From assembly GCA_965153355.1 (NCBI GenBank), contig OZ231127.1, positions 90,210,001 through 90,274,000 on the forward strand: DNA of 64,000 bases, written 5' to 3'. Position 1 is the stretch's first letter, and each line of letters opens with the position of its first letter. The translations under genes and the position numbers were made by a program. The notes under the pieces are model-generated. The model saw nothing but the letters and a program-made list of their open reading frames with translations. It was not told where the DNA came from and did no database searches. Positions 53,213 to 64,000 of this stretch are shown piece after piece. This DNA comes from Flaccisagitta enflata (Eukaryota > Chaetognatha > Sagittoidea > Aphragmophora).

Positions 53213-56073
53213 GAAAAAAGAAAGAAAAAAAAAGAAAGAAAGAAAGAAAGAGAAAAAGAAAGAAGGGGGAAGAGACAGAACGAAAATCAACTGAGTACCA
53301 AAGGTGTTTTTAGGTGCGCCATAGCACCTCTATGAGAGGCTCTGTCTGTCGGTTGGTTGGTTGGTTGGTTGGTCGGTCGGTCGGTCGGTCACGTAACGCT
53401 CGAGTTGAAAATCTCTGAAAAAGGCGAAAATGATCGAAAATGATTCGGAAAAAACGCTTGAGCCATTTCCTCATGACATTCATTCATTCATTCATTCATT
53501 CATTCATTCATTCATTCATTCATTCATTCATTCATTCATTCATTCATTCGTTCATTTCATTCATCATATTTTTCTACGGTTAAGTCACTTCAAAACTCCT
53601 CTTTTTCATAGATCTTGTTACTCGTCATTCATTTGCTCCTTCATTTATTCATTCATTCATTCATTCATTCATTCATTCATTCATTCATTCATTCATTCAT
53701 TCCTTCATTCCTTCATTCATTTCATTTATCATATTTTTCTACAGTTAAGTCACTTCAGAACTCATCTTTTTCATATATCATGTTCCTCATTCATTCATTC
53801 ATTCATTGATATTCATGTTTATTCATATTCATTCATTCATTCATAATCATTCATTCATATTCATTCATTCATATTCATTCATTCATATTCATTCATTCAT
53901 ATGCATTCATTCATATTCATTCATTCATATTCATTCATTCATATTCATTCATCTATATTCATTCATATTCGTTCATTCATTCATATTCATTCATTCATAT
54001 TCATTCATTCATATTCATATTCATTCATATTCATATTCATTCATTCATTCATATTCATTCATTCATTCATATTCATTCATTCATTCATTCATTCATTCAT
54101 TCATATTCATTCATTCATTCATATTCATATTCATTCATATTCATATTCATTCATTCATATTAATATTCATTCATTTATATTCATTCATTCATATTCATTC
54201 ATTCATATTCATTCATTCATATTCATTCATTTATATTCATTCATTCATTCATCTATATTCATTCATTCATCTATATTCATTCATTCATTCATCTATATTC
54301 ATTCATTCATTCATCTATATTCATTAATTCATTTATTCATTCATACATTCATTCATTCATATTTATTCATTCATTTTCATATAAGAAGCTCTGTCCGTCC
54401 GTCGGTCAGGCTCAAATGAAAAATCGCAAAAAAATATAACACATAATCAGCTACGGTTAGGTCGAATAGGTCTGGTGATAGGTCGGCTAGGTATGTGGAT
54501 AGGTCTGATGGAGCTGGTGATAGGTCTGATAGAACTGGAGATAGGTCTGATAGAGCTTGTGATAGGTCTGATAGAGCTCGGGATAGGTCTGATAGAGCTC
54601 GTGAAAGGTCTGATAGAGCTCGGGATAGGCCTGATAGAGCTCGTGATAGGTCTGATAGAGCTAGGAATGGTCTGATGGAGCTAGGGATAGCTATGGATTA
54701 ATAACGCCCGGCGGGATAGGTCTGATAGAGCTAGGAATGGTCTGATAGAGCTAGGGATAGGTCTGATGGAGCTAGGGATAGCTATGAATTAATAACGCTC
54801 GGCGCACCGTCTTGGCCCGTGTATCCGGCCTTGTTTTTTAGCTAGCTCAGTGTCAGGCTCACTACAGGCTCACAACTAGAACTGGCCTATGGGAGCACCT
54901 CCGAATGAGCCTGTCGCGTCTCGTTGTAATTCGGAGTCTTTGAAATTGGCAGTTCTGGAATGCGGAATGGACGCGGTGCGGTCGTCGGAGCGTCTTTTTC
55001 GACTGCTGCCATTCGGTCCCCAATTTCGACGAACCACGTCCGTCTCCGAGTCGCTGGAAGAATCGTGCTCGGACACCGACGCCGCGTCGTTGCTATTGTC
55101 CGTGAAATGATCAACCTGGCGATGATTGAAAGAGATAGTCTCATTGATTTGATGAACTTTAAAGAAAAACCAACGCGAGCGTAACGGCAGTGGTTCAATG
55201 GTTCTGCTTCATTGCAATTGCAGCATATCATTCATATCAATTGTTGTACACGATAAGATAATCAAAATAACGTGGATCACGTCTTCTCCCACCTTGATTA
55301 CGATTTCCCCATTCTCCGTAGTTGCGTGAGTTTCGCCGTCGTCGAAGAAGCCTTCTCCGGCGTTGGTGTTGGTGTTTAGCCGCTGCGTCTGTAAAAGGAA
55401 ACATCTTTTGTTTAAAATAAAGTGAAATTATCCCTCTTATCAAGTCATCAATGGGCCATAATGTCAAACAACCATATCTTTACAGTCTATCATCATCTCC
55501 ATCTGTCAATCTGTAAATCTATCGATATATCAATCAATTAGAGTGACATACGATCAATATATAAATATGCATTATCGATAGTACATGCCAATCTATTCAC
55601 AGACAGGACCCAAATAAAATCGAACATTTTTTTCGTCAATCTTGAAAATTTGGGAGTGTTCTAGGTGGAAATTCTAAAATCGCTATGGTGGCGCCAATTG
55701 TATCCATCTAAGGTGTCAACCGCCACTAGAAGTGAGAAAAATTGCTCGAGCCATGTAATCTGTAGGGGGGCTGCTAAAACTTTGGGTCCCTCCTCACTTC
55801 TTATTTGGGTCCTTTCTGTAATTTTTGGCCCCCTTACAAAGAACAAGCCAATACCTGCGGCGTGACAGCCTGCCAATTATCGCTCACCCTAGCCCCGTCG
55901 CCGAGTAGATGCGATGGAAGCAAGTATTGGACGTCATTGACCCAGACTGTGACGTCGGTTGGGCCGGGAATCACGCCGCCGTCGTCAACACCACCACCAC
56001 CGCGAGTGCCCAAAGACACGTTCTTGACGCGATCCAAAATGGCGTCCATCTCCACGTCACGGGCCGTGATAGT
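52868..56073 (-). CDS. dop1: Dopey continuation: four exons on the opposite strand in the spacer
   Basis: In minus order: 56073-55855, 55388-55293, 55115-54899 and 53051-52868. The phases are 0/0, 0/0, 0/1 and 1/2, and they continue exactly from the right-arm exon 56706-56524, which ends in phase 0. Acceptors end in CAG throughout and donors are GTATTG, GTGGGA, GTGCTC and GTGGGT. The 238 aa are mostly low-complexity and charged (TITARDVEMDAILDRV, DDGETHATTENGEIVIK, SEHDSSSDSETDVVRRNW, GGGSSAGGSGGGSF), apart from VTVWVNDVQYLLPSHLL. This fits the disordered linker expected after the conserved N-terminal part of Dopey. Family assignment rests on splicing continuity, since the linker itself is not diagnostic. 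The gene continues beyond 52,868, but no later exon was found on this strand. Confidence 0.72.
53123..53275. repeat. (GAAA)n microsatellite
   Basis: About 150 bp of GAAA with a few interruptions, in the intron just upstream (minus sense) of the exon 53051-52868. Confidence 0.9.
53311..53400 (+). repeat. Hairpin-ended element, GGTGCG subtype
   Basis: TTAGGTGCGCCATAGCACCT (hairpin) then CTATGAGAGGCTCTGTCTG, then GGTT and GGTC runs. The same start occurs at 8,361. Confidence 0.65.
53470..54380. repeat. (CATT)n and (TTCATATTCA)n microsatellite block
   Basis: About 900 bp in three blocks, two of them nearly pure CATT, separated by a repeated ATCATATTTTTCTACGGTTA segment. The third is a CATATTCATTCATT mixture. 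Open frames (FIHSFIHS) are repeat translations. Confidence 0.92.
54385..54836 (+). repeat. Hairpin-ended element with an internal 21-bp array
   Basis: It starts ATATAAGAAGCTCTGTCCGT and ends CCGTGTATCCGGCCTTGTTT, the normal ends of the family. In place of the usual middle there are about 14 units of a 21-bp repeat (GGTCTGATAGAGCTCGTGAT) at 54,440-54,790. It lies in a minus-strand Dopey intron. Confidence 0.7.
55640..55860. repeat. Half copy of the 29.4-kb hairpin family
   Basis: ATCGCTATGGTGGCGCCAAT, TATCCATCTAAGGTGTC and TGTAGGGGGGCTGCTAAAAC follow the order of one arm at 29,402-29,777. The second arm is absent. It abuts the donor of the exon 56073-55855. Confidence 0.6.
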
Positions 56074-56523
56074 CTGCATGTCTGACATGGGAGAGGGAGA
56101 CTGGAGAAGGAAGGGGGTTGGGGGAATGGGAGTTGAATATGGTTTCAGTAGCGAATTGAAGAAAGGAGGCAACAAAGAAATACATGGCCGAGGAAAGACA
56201 GGCGTCAGGGACATACGTACCTTTAGCGAGACAGGCAGACCGAGACAAAAAGACAGACAACCAGACAAGGACAGATTGAATTATGTAGAAAAGAGAGAGA
56301 CTGACATACGGAGAGACAGACAATACAATACAAGATCAAGACACGCAGACAAGACAGATGAAACACGCAGACAAGACACAGATAGGACACACAGACAAGA
56401 CACGCAAATCAGACCAGACACAGATAAGACAATCAGATAGGGTCAGTAAGAGATGGACAAAGGCAGAAAACCAGATAGGCAGATATATAAACAGGATCCA
56501 GACGGACAGGTTCCATTTCTAAC

Positions 56524-59500
56524 CTTGGGAGAGAATTGTCTCTCCTTGACGGTTGCTTGATGTGGTAATGCCAGATGGTAAATCGTGGTTGGAGTATCGG
56601 CTTCTCGCGATCCCAGATTGTAAATCAGCGCGTCGACGTGATCACGCGGTTCGTTGGTCGGCGGCGCGCGAGTCGGAGATTTGGCGCAACGACTCAAACT
56701 CGTCGCCTGAACGAAGAGCGCAACAATCTTATGTAAGTCACAATTGGCTCTTCAATTAACGTCCAAATCCCCACCCATACCTCGTCAATATCTAATATCC
56801 ATAATTCCATACCCATTCAATTCTTCCCACTCATTCATGTATACACTTTTTTTTTTATAAGAGACAACATTTTTCAACTCAGCCTGGATGTTCTTAGTTT
56901 TCTTGCAGTTTTGAGGCTCAAATTCTCTTAAATTGTTCTTATTTTTTCAACGCATGAAATATGGAAAACAATGTAAAAATACGCTATTTATATGGAAAAC
57001 AATGTATAAATACACTATTTTGTAGTGTTCTATGTATCTTCAATTGAAAACTTGTTAGTTACTATAAAACTTGAAATATCTTGTTCAATGTGATAAACAA
57101 AACAAAAAAAGAAAGTCTTTTCCTAAAAAATTTACAAATTTTTGAAAAAAGTTTAAGGATTGTTATAAGTTTTATCAAGAGACTCAAAAAAAAATTTCTA
57201 ACAAATTTCAAAAAGTGAATCTCAGTCTGGGCATTTTCTTATTTTGTTCTTAAAATTTTGGCAAATCTCAGCCTCATGTCTCTTATAAACTGGTCTCTTA
57301 TAAAATAAAAAAAGCTTAAAAACAACAGTCCTCGACTGTAGTCTATTTGGAGTCCGACCCGGCTACTCAGTCTGACCCAGCTACTCAGTCTGACCCGGCT
57401 ACTCAGTCTGACCCGGCTACTCAGTCTGACCCGGCTACTCAGTCTGACCCGGCTACTCAGTCTGACCCGGCTACTCAGTCTGACCCGGCTACTCAGTCTG
57501 ACCCGGCTACTCAGTCTGACCCGGCTACTCAGTCTGACCCGGCTACTCAGTCTGACCCGGCTACTCAGTCTGACCCGGCTACTCAGTCTGACCCGGCTAC
57601 TCAGTCTGACCCGGCTACTTAGTCTGACCCGGCTACTTAGTCTGACCCGGCTACTCAGTCTGACCCGGCTACTCAGTCTGACCCGGCTACTCAGTCTGAC
57701 CCAGCTACCGATTGCATACCTTAAAGTCCATGATGGCATACCTTGAAGTTCATGGTGGCATACCTTGCAGCCTATGATGGCATACCTTGAAGCCCATGAT
57801 GGCATTCCTTGAAGTCCATGAAAGCATACCTTATAATCCAACAATAAAAAAAAAAAAATTTTTTTCAAAAAAAAAATATTTTTCAAAAAAAAAAAAAAAA
57901 AAAAAAAATTTTCAACAAAAAAAATTTCCAAAAAAAAGAAAAAAAAAAATTCAAGTCCAGGATATAATGTTACTAGATACATCACAAATACCCTTATATT
58001 TTCTTAACCAATACTCAGAATTTAATGAAATCTTGCAGGGGAGCTTTAATTGATGTAATGAACCTTCACAACAAGTTTGAACAACATTGGTGAACCTTTA
58101 CTACCATTCCCCTATGTGACATGTGCAACAATTTATCCTAGAAAACTCATACAATTACCAAAATCAAAATAAAATAAAAATCTAAAGAAAAATTGAAAAG
58201 AATATGGACATTTATATAGTGTAAGCTTCCATTACATACACATACATACCTAAAATATGGTTTTTTGAAACACTATCAAAATTCCTTAGGTATATACTTT
58301 TTACTAAATGTATCATATTTTTTCTATCTTAAAAACTTTTTAGTGTATTTTATGAGATACAATTTATTTTAGGGTAAGGGTATTGTTAGAGCTGTCTTCT
58401 GGCATTGATCGGGACCATCAACTCAGCCCAAATTTGGTTAAAATTTTACCTAATAGAAAAAAGGGGGGCCAGGTGTCCGCATTCCCCTAGTCGAGTCCCT
58501 TAAATCTATTAGGGGGGTGGGATATAGGAGAATTTCTACTATATTTGGTTAAGGTTATTTTCATTTCTTAGTGATTAAAGGGAAAAAGCCTTCATCTTCA
58601 GAGAAGATATATCATGGGATGATAGGTCTCCATGAGGGGTAAAAACTTTTTGTACATGTCCAAAAAAAGAAAAAAATCTTTTGAAAATATAATTAATAAT
58701 ACAACAAACCACCCAGCTTCTGGTCATCAGTTGGAGTCCTGTACCCAAAAAAAGGGAGGAAAGGGAGGAATTAATATTACTAGCAAAATACCCTTTTATC
58801 TTCTAAACCAATACTCAGAATTATCTGAAATCTTGCAGGGGAGCTTTAATTGATGCAATAAACCTTCACAACAAGTTTGAACAACATTGGTGAACCTTTA
58901 CTACCCTTCCCCTATGTAAATTGCACAAGTCCAGGAATTAATATTACTACAAAAATAATAGGCAAAGGGTATCAAATATTTATGAATGTTGTTGAAAGTT
59001 GGTACACAGGTTAGTAATGCCCTAAAAATAACACTGACCAAGTTTCATCAACATCTGAGTACTGGTTCCCAAGTTTTTAAGGGTTGACACAACAAACAAC
59101 AACAACACACAACGACTCACTACACGATCAGTGCTATGTTATAGTCCTCGACGTAAACTGATCGTCGAGGACAAAAAGTGTAACTAACTAATCCATCTAT
59201 CTCATCCATCTCCATCCCCCACTATCAACTGCAACCATATCCATTAGCCCAACAATTATTCACCCAAAGTCATAGGAAAATTCTCTATCAAAGAGATATA
59301 GCTCAAAATCATGCATAGAGATGGTCCACAAAAAAATTTAGCCATAGGACCCCTATAAACTATGGCCGCCACTCACCCCCTTCCCCATAATAGAGTATAG
59401 GAAACCCTGGAGGCCAACATCTATTCCATACATTTTCTATGGGATATGCGGGGGGTGGCGGCCATAGTTCATAAGGGTCCCATAGCTAGATCTTTCTCTT

Positions 59501-61710
59501 GGATCACCTTTATACATGATTTTGAGCTATACCCCTTCGATAGAGAGCTTTTCTATGATTTTGTGCAAATTCTTGTTATGCTAATATCCAATTATCCATC
59601 CACCCTAGCCACTCCAGCCACCCAAACCCTAACATTTCCCCCACAGGCCCAAGGTCCACACTTTACAATCACGCGTTTGTCCCCAACCCACAAAACGAAT
59701 CATCTTCAACCACAGATTTCCACTCACATCCATTCAATATCATCTATCCTCACCCAACTGCTAAAAATCTGTCTCGTGAGTCTCTGCCCCTACTTAGTAC
59801 TTACAACGGGTGGTTGTACATGGACATGTTGCACAGATATTCTGGCCGTGTCGGGATGAAGGAGGATGAGCAACAATGGCTCTAAAATGCGGGCGATGTC
59901 CCCTCGTTGAATGGCGTGAGTTAGCCAAGTCAAACTTAGTCCACGGCAAGGATCGGATGGAGAATCCAGCGCGTCCAAACCTGATGAATACAGTGACAAA
60001 TACAGAATTGAATGACTAAATGAAATCATTTGTATGTTTAACATGGTCCTCTCAAAAAGGGTTTGATTTTTTGGAAATTATATCATGGAGTATTTCAAGT
60101 GAAATTTCACGTGGAGGCCAAAATTTGTAAGTTTTCGCGGGAGGAAAAAGGGGGGCAAAAAGCTTGACACACGCACCTAGAAGCAAGGATCGGTGGAAGG
60201 TTCTCGGCGGCGGCGGATCTGGCGTATTCTTTGAATGGCGTTGAAGGTTCTTCCGTTTGACGAATCCGAGGGGCAAAGATGGCGTCGCTGGCAGGCGCAA
60301 CTCGCGCGTCAAATGCCAAGCCGTGAAGAACTTCTTGAAGCCGGTTAGTCGTTCAACAACATCGCTCGACGACATGCCGCGCGAAATGATGTCCTCGCAG
60401 ATACGCGGAGATGGAGCCACCTATAACAAGTAGTAGAGAACAACAAAATCACAGAGAATGAGCCAGTTTGAAGTTCCAACATGCGCTAAGAACAACGAAT
60501 GGTCCGATCACTTTGATTTAAGGGTAACTGACCCGATACAACATACAATACATACAATCATACATTTACAATAAAGCAAAACCTGGTGAAGCGTGAGGAG
60601 CAGCTCAACGGCTGTTTTGTGACGTTCACTGTGCATTTCACCGAGCCAACGCCAAAGCTCATTGGCCACTAAATGGAAATATCTGAAAAGGAGAAAACGA
60701 GGCTGTCATATTAGTACGAGAGCGCTCAAAAAAAACAAAGCTATCATCATGATCAAGTTCATCTTTTTTTTCAGAGGGTCATTTTTCCCCAAGATTATCA
60801 TCATTATCTAACCTGGAATTTTTGGTTAGATAATCTAAATCGTCAATTGACAAGGCGGGAGTGAGTACGACGCTGACATTTCCGGCCGTGTTGCCGGCGG
60901 AAGCAGTGGCCAGAGAAGGAGTCGACGTGGAAGACTGCGCGGGAATAGAGACAGCCGATGCCGCCGCCGCCACCTGGAATCGCCGGAAAACTTTGTTTTA
61001 AAACTCATAACGTAAAATCGATTCAGTAAATTGATCACATATAAATTGGATTCTCCAAAAACATAGTACCTAGACAATGAGAAAGCATGCAACATGAGTT
61101 TTAGAATTCTACTGCGTTTCACAAGATTTAATTTTTTTTCTCCAATGCCTCTTTTCCATGCGCGCATGCTTTAGTAATGATACTCCACCTTTTCTGTGTC
61201 CATACTGCTCAAATCTGGCGCAGTAGGTACCACATAACCCCCCTGAAAGACAGGGCAAAACATAATTTACACGATGCAAAGAAAATATAAGTGAGATACA
61301 GTGCCAAGATAAGGTGCAAATAAACTAAGGATGAAGAAATGAGCTCGGATTTTATTCATCTGATTTAGTCAGAGAAAGAATGTACCACCCGGATCAAACT
61401 CCATTTGATCTAGATTCGTCAACCCTCCCTTAAAACCACGGCGTGTACGATTGATTCCAACACTGCAAGACGCATAAATACCGCAATGAAAAACGTTTGC
61501 GTTTTATTTTTGACGAGAATACAGTGCTTAGCTTACCTGTTGCGAAACGACTGTTTGGGTCAAATTAATGAGATCCAACGTTGTGGCGATGGCGGCCTTT
61601 TGAATGGCGAAGGAATTGACGAAACAGGAAGAAGCGAAGAGGCACTTGACCCACGAGGGAAGTCCGTCGATGCCAGAACCAGCAGAATCGGAGGAGGAAG
61701 AGAAGAAATT
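56524..61710 (-). CDS. dop1: Inverted second copy of seven Dopey exons
   Basis: Minus-strand exons: 61710-61537, 61242-61189, 60973-60813, 60682-60583, 60420-60177, 59980-59805 and 56706-56524. Lengths are 174, 54, 161, 100, 244, 176 and 183 nt, all identical to the left arm, and phases all agree. The 364 residues include [50 protein letters not shown] and [19 protein letters not shown], the conserved Dopey N-terminal block. No promoter or N-terminal exons precede it on this strand within the window. Alone it would be a partial gene, but it runs in frame into the four spacer exons at 56,073-52,868. It is either a duplicated fragment or the true gene copy in a mis-joined assembly. Confidence 0.82.
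56844..57317. mobile_element. TATAAGAGAC-family MITE, right-arm copy
   Basis: TA|CACTTTTTTTTTTATAAGAG at one end and AACTGGTCTCTTATAAAATA at the other. The terminal CAC and target TA are clean here, while the left-arm copy has an extra AATTA near its CAC end. Confidence 0.72.
57318..59186 (-). mobile_element. GTCCTCGACGA-ended element, right-arm copy
   Basis: It ends CTGATCGTCGAGGACAAAAAGTG followed by TA. At the other end CAACAGTCCTCGACTGTAG begins the regular 18-bp array. It is the inverted counterpart of 46,888-48,737. Confidence 0.6.
57352..57710. repeat. Regular 18-bp array GACCCGGCTACTCAGTCT (right arm)
   Basis: About 20 almost perfect units. On the + strand it reads SDPATQ repeatedly and on the minus strand VRLSSR. 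These are repeat translations. Confidence 0.92.
59263..59570. repeat. Hairpin in the right arm, counterpart of 46,497-46,806
   Basis: The same mirrored blocks (CTATGGCCGCCACTCACCCC and GGGGGGTGGCGGCCATAG). Intronic on the minus strand. Confidence 0.8.
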
Positions 61711-62102
61711 CTGAAAGGGGGAAGAAATGGGGAAAAAACAGATGTGTCAGTGGCTCATCAATAAAGGATGTGGCACTCAACCTACAAAGAAACGCCGTCG
61801 ATCCCAGATCCAGCAGAATCGGAGGAGGAAGAGAAGAAATTCTGAAAAGGGGGGGGGGGGAATGATGGTGAATAAATTTTTAAGTCTGTAAGGGACTCTC
61901 ACACCACCCGGGGTACCGATTCAGGGTAGCAGGGTAGCAATGCTACGCGGCAGGACAGCCGCCAAGTGCGGCAGTTGTGGCAGATGGTGGGGAAAACAAA
62001 TCGAAAATGGGATATAAGGATAAAAGAGAGAAGAAGATGAATAACAGAAGACATTGTTGACTTAAGTGGGATGTAAATTTCATGAAAAAAATCTTAAAAG
62101 AG

Positions 62103-63130
62103 TATGGGTCCGCGACTGGGGTCAAACGGCGTTGTCAAACGGCGTTGTCAAACGGCGTTGTTAAACAGCGTTGTCACACGGCGTAGTCACACGGCGATGT
62201 CATATGGCGTTGTCATGCGGCGTTGTCAAACGGCGTTGTCAAACGGCGTTGTCAAACGGCGTTGTCAAACGGCGTTGTCAAACGGCGTTGTCAAACGGCT
62301 TTGTCAAACGGCGTTGTCAAACGGCGTTGTCAAACGGCGTTGTCAAACGGCGTTGTCAAACGGCGTTGTCAAACGGCGTTGTCAAACGGCGTTGTCAAAC
62401 GGCGTTGTCAAACGGCGTTGTCAAACGGCGTTGTCAAACGGCGTTGTCAAACGGCGTTGTCAAACGGCGTTGTCAAACGGCGTTGTCAAACGGCGTTGTC
62501 AAATGGCGGTTTGGCCAGCTAGCATGCTATAATCGTTACAAATCAAATACATATGTTGAGTCCTTCCATTTAGAGACTACATACCAAGTTTTAACCAAAT
62601 CGCACAGTAGAAAAATGCCAAAGTTATGCACGATACTCACTTTTAAGATAGTAGGGTGGTTGGGTGGTAGGATTGTTTGGCTGGTTAGCTCTCTAAAATC
62701 TTTACAATTCAAATACATATGTTGAGTTCTTCCATTTAGGAACTCATATTACCAAATTTTAACCAAATCGGTAGAAAATGTCAGTTATGTGCACGTCAAG
62801 CCACTATTAGGGCTGCAGTGAGGCTGGTTGGGGTGGCAGGGCTTGTTTGGCCGGTTACATGCTAGCACCCACAAACTCAACACATGTTGAGTCCTTCCAT
62901 TTAGACACTACATACCAAGTTTTAACCAAATCGGTGCTGAAAATGCCAAAGTTATGCACGTTTCTCTTTTAGGCTAGTTGAGTGGCAAATATTTAGCCGG
63001 TTAGCATGTTAAAATTCCTATTTAACAGAATACAAGTTGAGGTCCTTCCATTTAGAGACTACATACCAAGTTTTAACCAAATTGCTTGAAAAATGCCAAA
63101 GTTATGCACGTTTTTCACTTTTAGGCTGGT
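62103..63130 (-). mobile_element. Right-arm part of the GTCCGCGAC-ended element
   Basis: GGTCCGCGACTGGGGTCAAA starts it. The 13-bp array follows at 62,120-62,508, then four to five ~115-bp units (AAAATGCCAAAGTTATGCAC). The TCGTCG-bearing end present in the left copy at 42,547 is absent, so the inverted repeat breaks inside the element. Confidence 0.72.
62120..62508. repeat. 13-bp minisatellite GTTGTCAAACGGC (right arm)
   Basis: About 30 units, more regular than the left-arm copy. Frames over it ([13 protein letters not shown]) are repeat translations. Confidence 0.9.
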
Positions 63131-64000
63131 AAGCTGGTTGGGATGAATGATAAATAAGGTAATTTTTTCATCACACAAATTTCAAAAAGTATTGATCTTT
63201 TTCTCTTCTTAAAATATCTATGTTTGAGTAGAATAAAGTAAACAAAATCAGTGACCATTCGAAAGATTTTCAAAAGATCTTTCATTCTAGACCAATCCCA
63301 GCCTCCTAGCTTTATTCGTCTGGAAATGACATTTATTTGAAGTTAAATGGAAACATTTTGGTGATGCGCCTTTTTAAACTTAAAATTGCTCTTCAGTCTT
63401 ATCTTTACTGCGTTTATACGAACTAAGCTAGATATGTGAGATTGGCGGCAAATGAAATTTCCTTTGAATGTCTTTCAAATGATCTATGATTTCAATTGAT
63501 TTCTTGCACTGCAAATGCGAAAATCAAATAAAAAGGTCCCTTATTTATATTTTTTTGAAGAATTTATAGGTCAAGACAAAGATTCTGGCATCATTATCTT
63601 TTTTTATCATAAAATCCAGAATGATGAAAACTCATGGGATTTGTGACATTTGCTTTATTTGATGACACCTCAGAGAAATAACATTGAAAAATCTTTTTTT
63701 TTCATGAGAAATATCTTTTAGAACAGCTGTTATCTTTTTTATGGTTCGCAGTGTACATTTGTGAGTGTATTGTGATTAGGAAAATTGTTCTATACTATAT
63801 ACATCTGCATTTATACATTCTTACATTCATACATTAGTTTCAGTTTGAGTATAATGGGTGATATTGCTCCACTTGTCATAGATTCAAAACGCTATCTCCA
63901 TTCTCCATCTCGCTTCAGGCGTTTTCCGATGATGTTTGGCGGTCGAATGAGATGCGGAGAAAGAAGAAGTCATCCTTATTCTCACAATGTCAACGAAAAC
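63131..64000. other. AT-rich DNA outside the inverted repeat
   Basis: No exon is certain. A possible acceptor CGCTTCAG at 63,912-63,919 opens a short frame to the window edge, but its frame cannot be fixed from this window. Confidence 0.4.

Larger units (their letters stand above)
56504..63130 (-). repeat. Right arm of the 6.6-kb inverted repeat
   Basis: This is the complement of 42,940-49,562. It begins at GACGGACAGGTTCC and ends in the ~115-bp array at about 63,130. Here the exon donor at 61189 is intact (AAG|GTGGAG) and the 18-bp array is regular. The 62,640-63,000 stretch is raggeder than the left arm. Neither arm is uniformly the better copy. Confidence 0.92.

Noticed and set aside
53430-54419. 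Frames FIHSFIHS of up to 173 codons
   Set aside because: Pure CATT/CATATTCATT microsatellite translation.
57239-57985. 248-codon frame with VRLSSR repeats and, on the other strand, SDPATQ repeats
   Set aside because: 18-bp minisatellite translation with homopolymer flanks; the left-arm counterpart is not open.
63919-64000. Possible plus-strand exon after CGCTTCAG (frame AFSDDVWRSNEMRRKKKSSL, or RFPMMFGGRMRCGERRSH)
   Set aside because: Two frames stay open to the window edge and the exon is cut off, so neither family nor phase can be decided.

Overview
This window is animal nuclear DNA. It has spliced genes with GT-AG and a few GC-AG introns, and large introns and intergenic stretches filled with microsatellites, minisatellites, fold-back elements and short mobile elements. 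The proteins (a secreted chitin-binding/thyroglobulin-1 protein, a creatinase and a Dopey scaffold protein) suggest an invertebrate, probably marine. I cannot name the species. There is no rRNA, tRNA, CRISPR or operon-like organisation.

Layout: (1) 811-3275, + strand: a five-exon secreted Cys-rich protein. (2) 3.3-11.5 kb: intergenic, with two long fold-backs and several copies of a hairpin-ended (CCGT)n element. (3) 11,530-18,515, + strand: a complete ten-exon creatinase of 469 aa with a probable mitochondrial presequence. (4) 18.8-23.8 kb: intergenic, with a fold-back and two TA-flanked inverted-repeat elements. (5) 23,799 to at least 49,539, + strand: the N-terminal half (about 1,208 aa) of a Dopey (DOP1) protein in 24 phase-compatible exons. 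Its introns hold many repeats and a 1.39-kb element with 193-bp terminal inverted repeats that encodes a stand-alone GIY-YIG nuclease. (6) 42.94-63.13 kb: a large inverted repeat, with arms of about 6.6 kb and a spacer of about 6.9 kb. The arms carry the same seven Dopey exons. The spacer carries four further exons on the minus strand that continue the reading frame of the right-arm copy.

The Dopey gene as written is therefore not collinear. Exons run on the + strand to the end of the left arm, and the next exons lie on the minus strand in the spacer. Turning the spacer around would restore one continuous gene. This is either a real inverted duplication or inversion, or an assembly error at an inverted repeat. 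Some arm intervals differ in a noisy way: a minisatellite is clean in one arm and ragged in the other, and a splice donor is lost by one base in the left arm. That makes an assembly or consensus problem a serious possibility.

Exon models were read by hand, by matching splice sites and codon phase. They were not checked against transcripts. Most long open frames in the window (CAA, GAT, GA, CATT, 13-, 18-, 19- and 21-bp repeats) are simple-repeat translations and are not called as genes.
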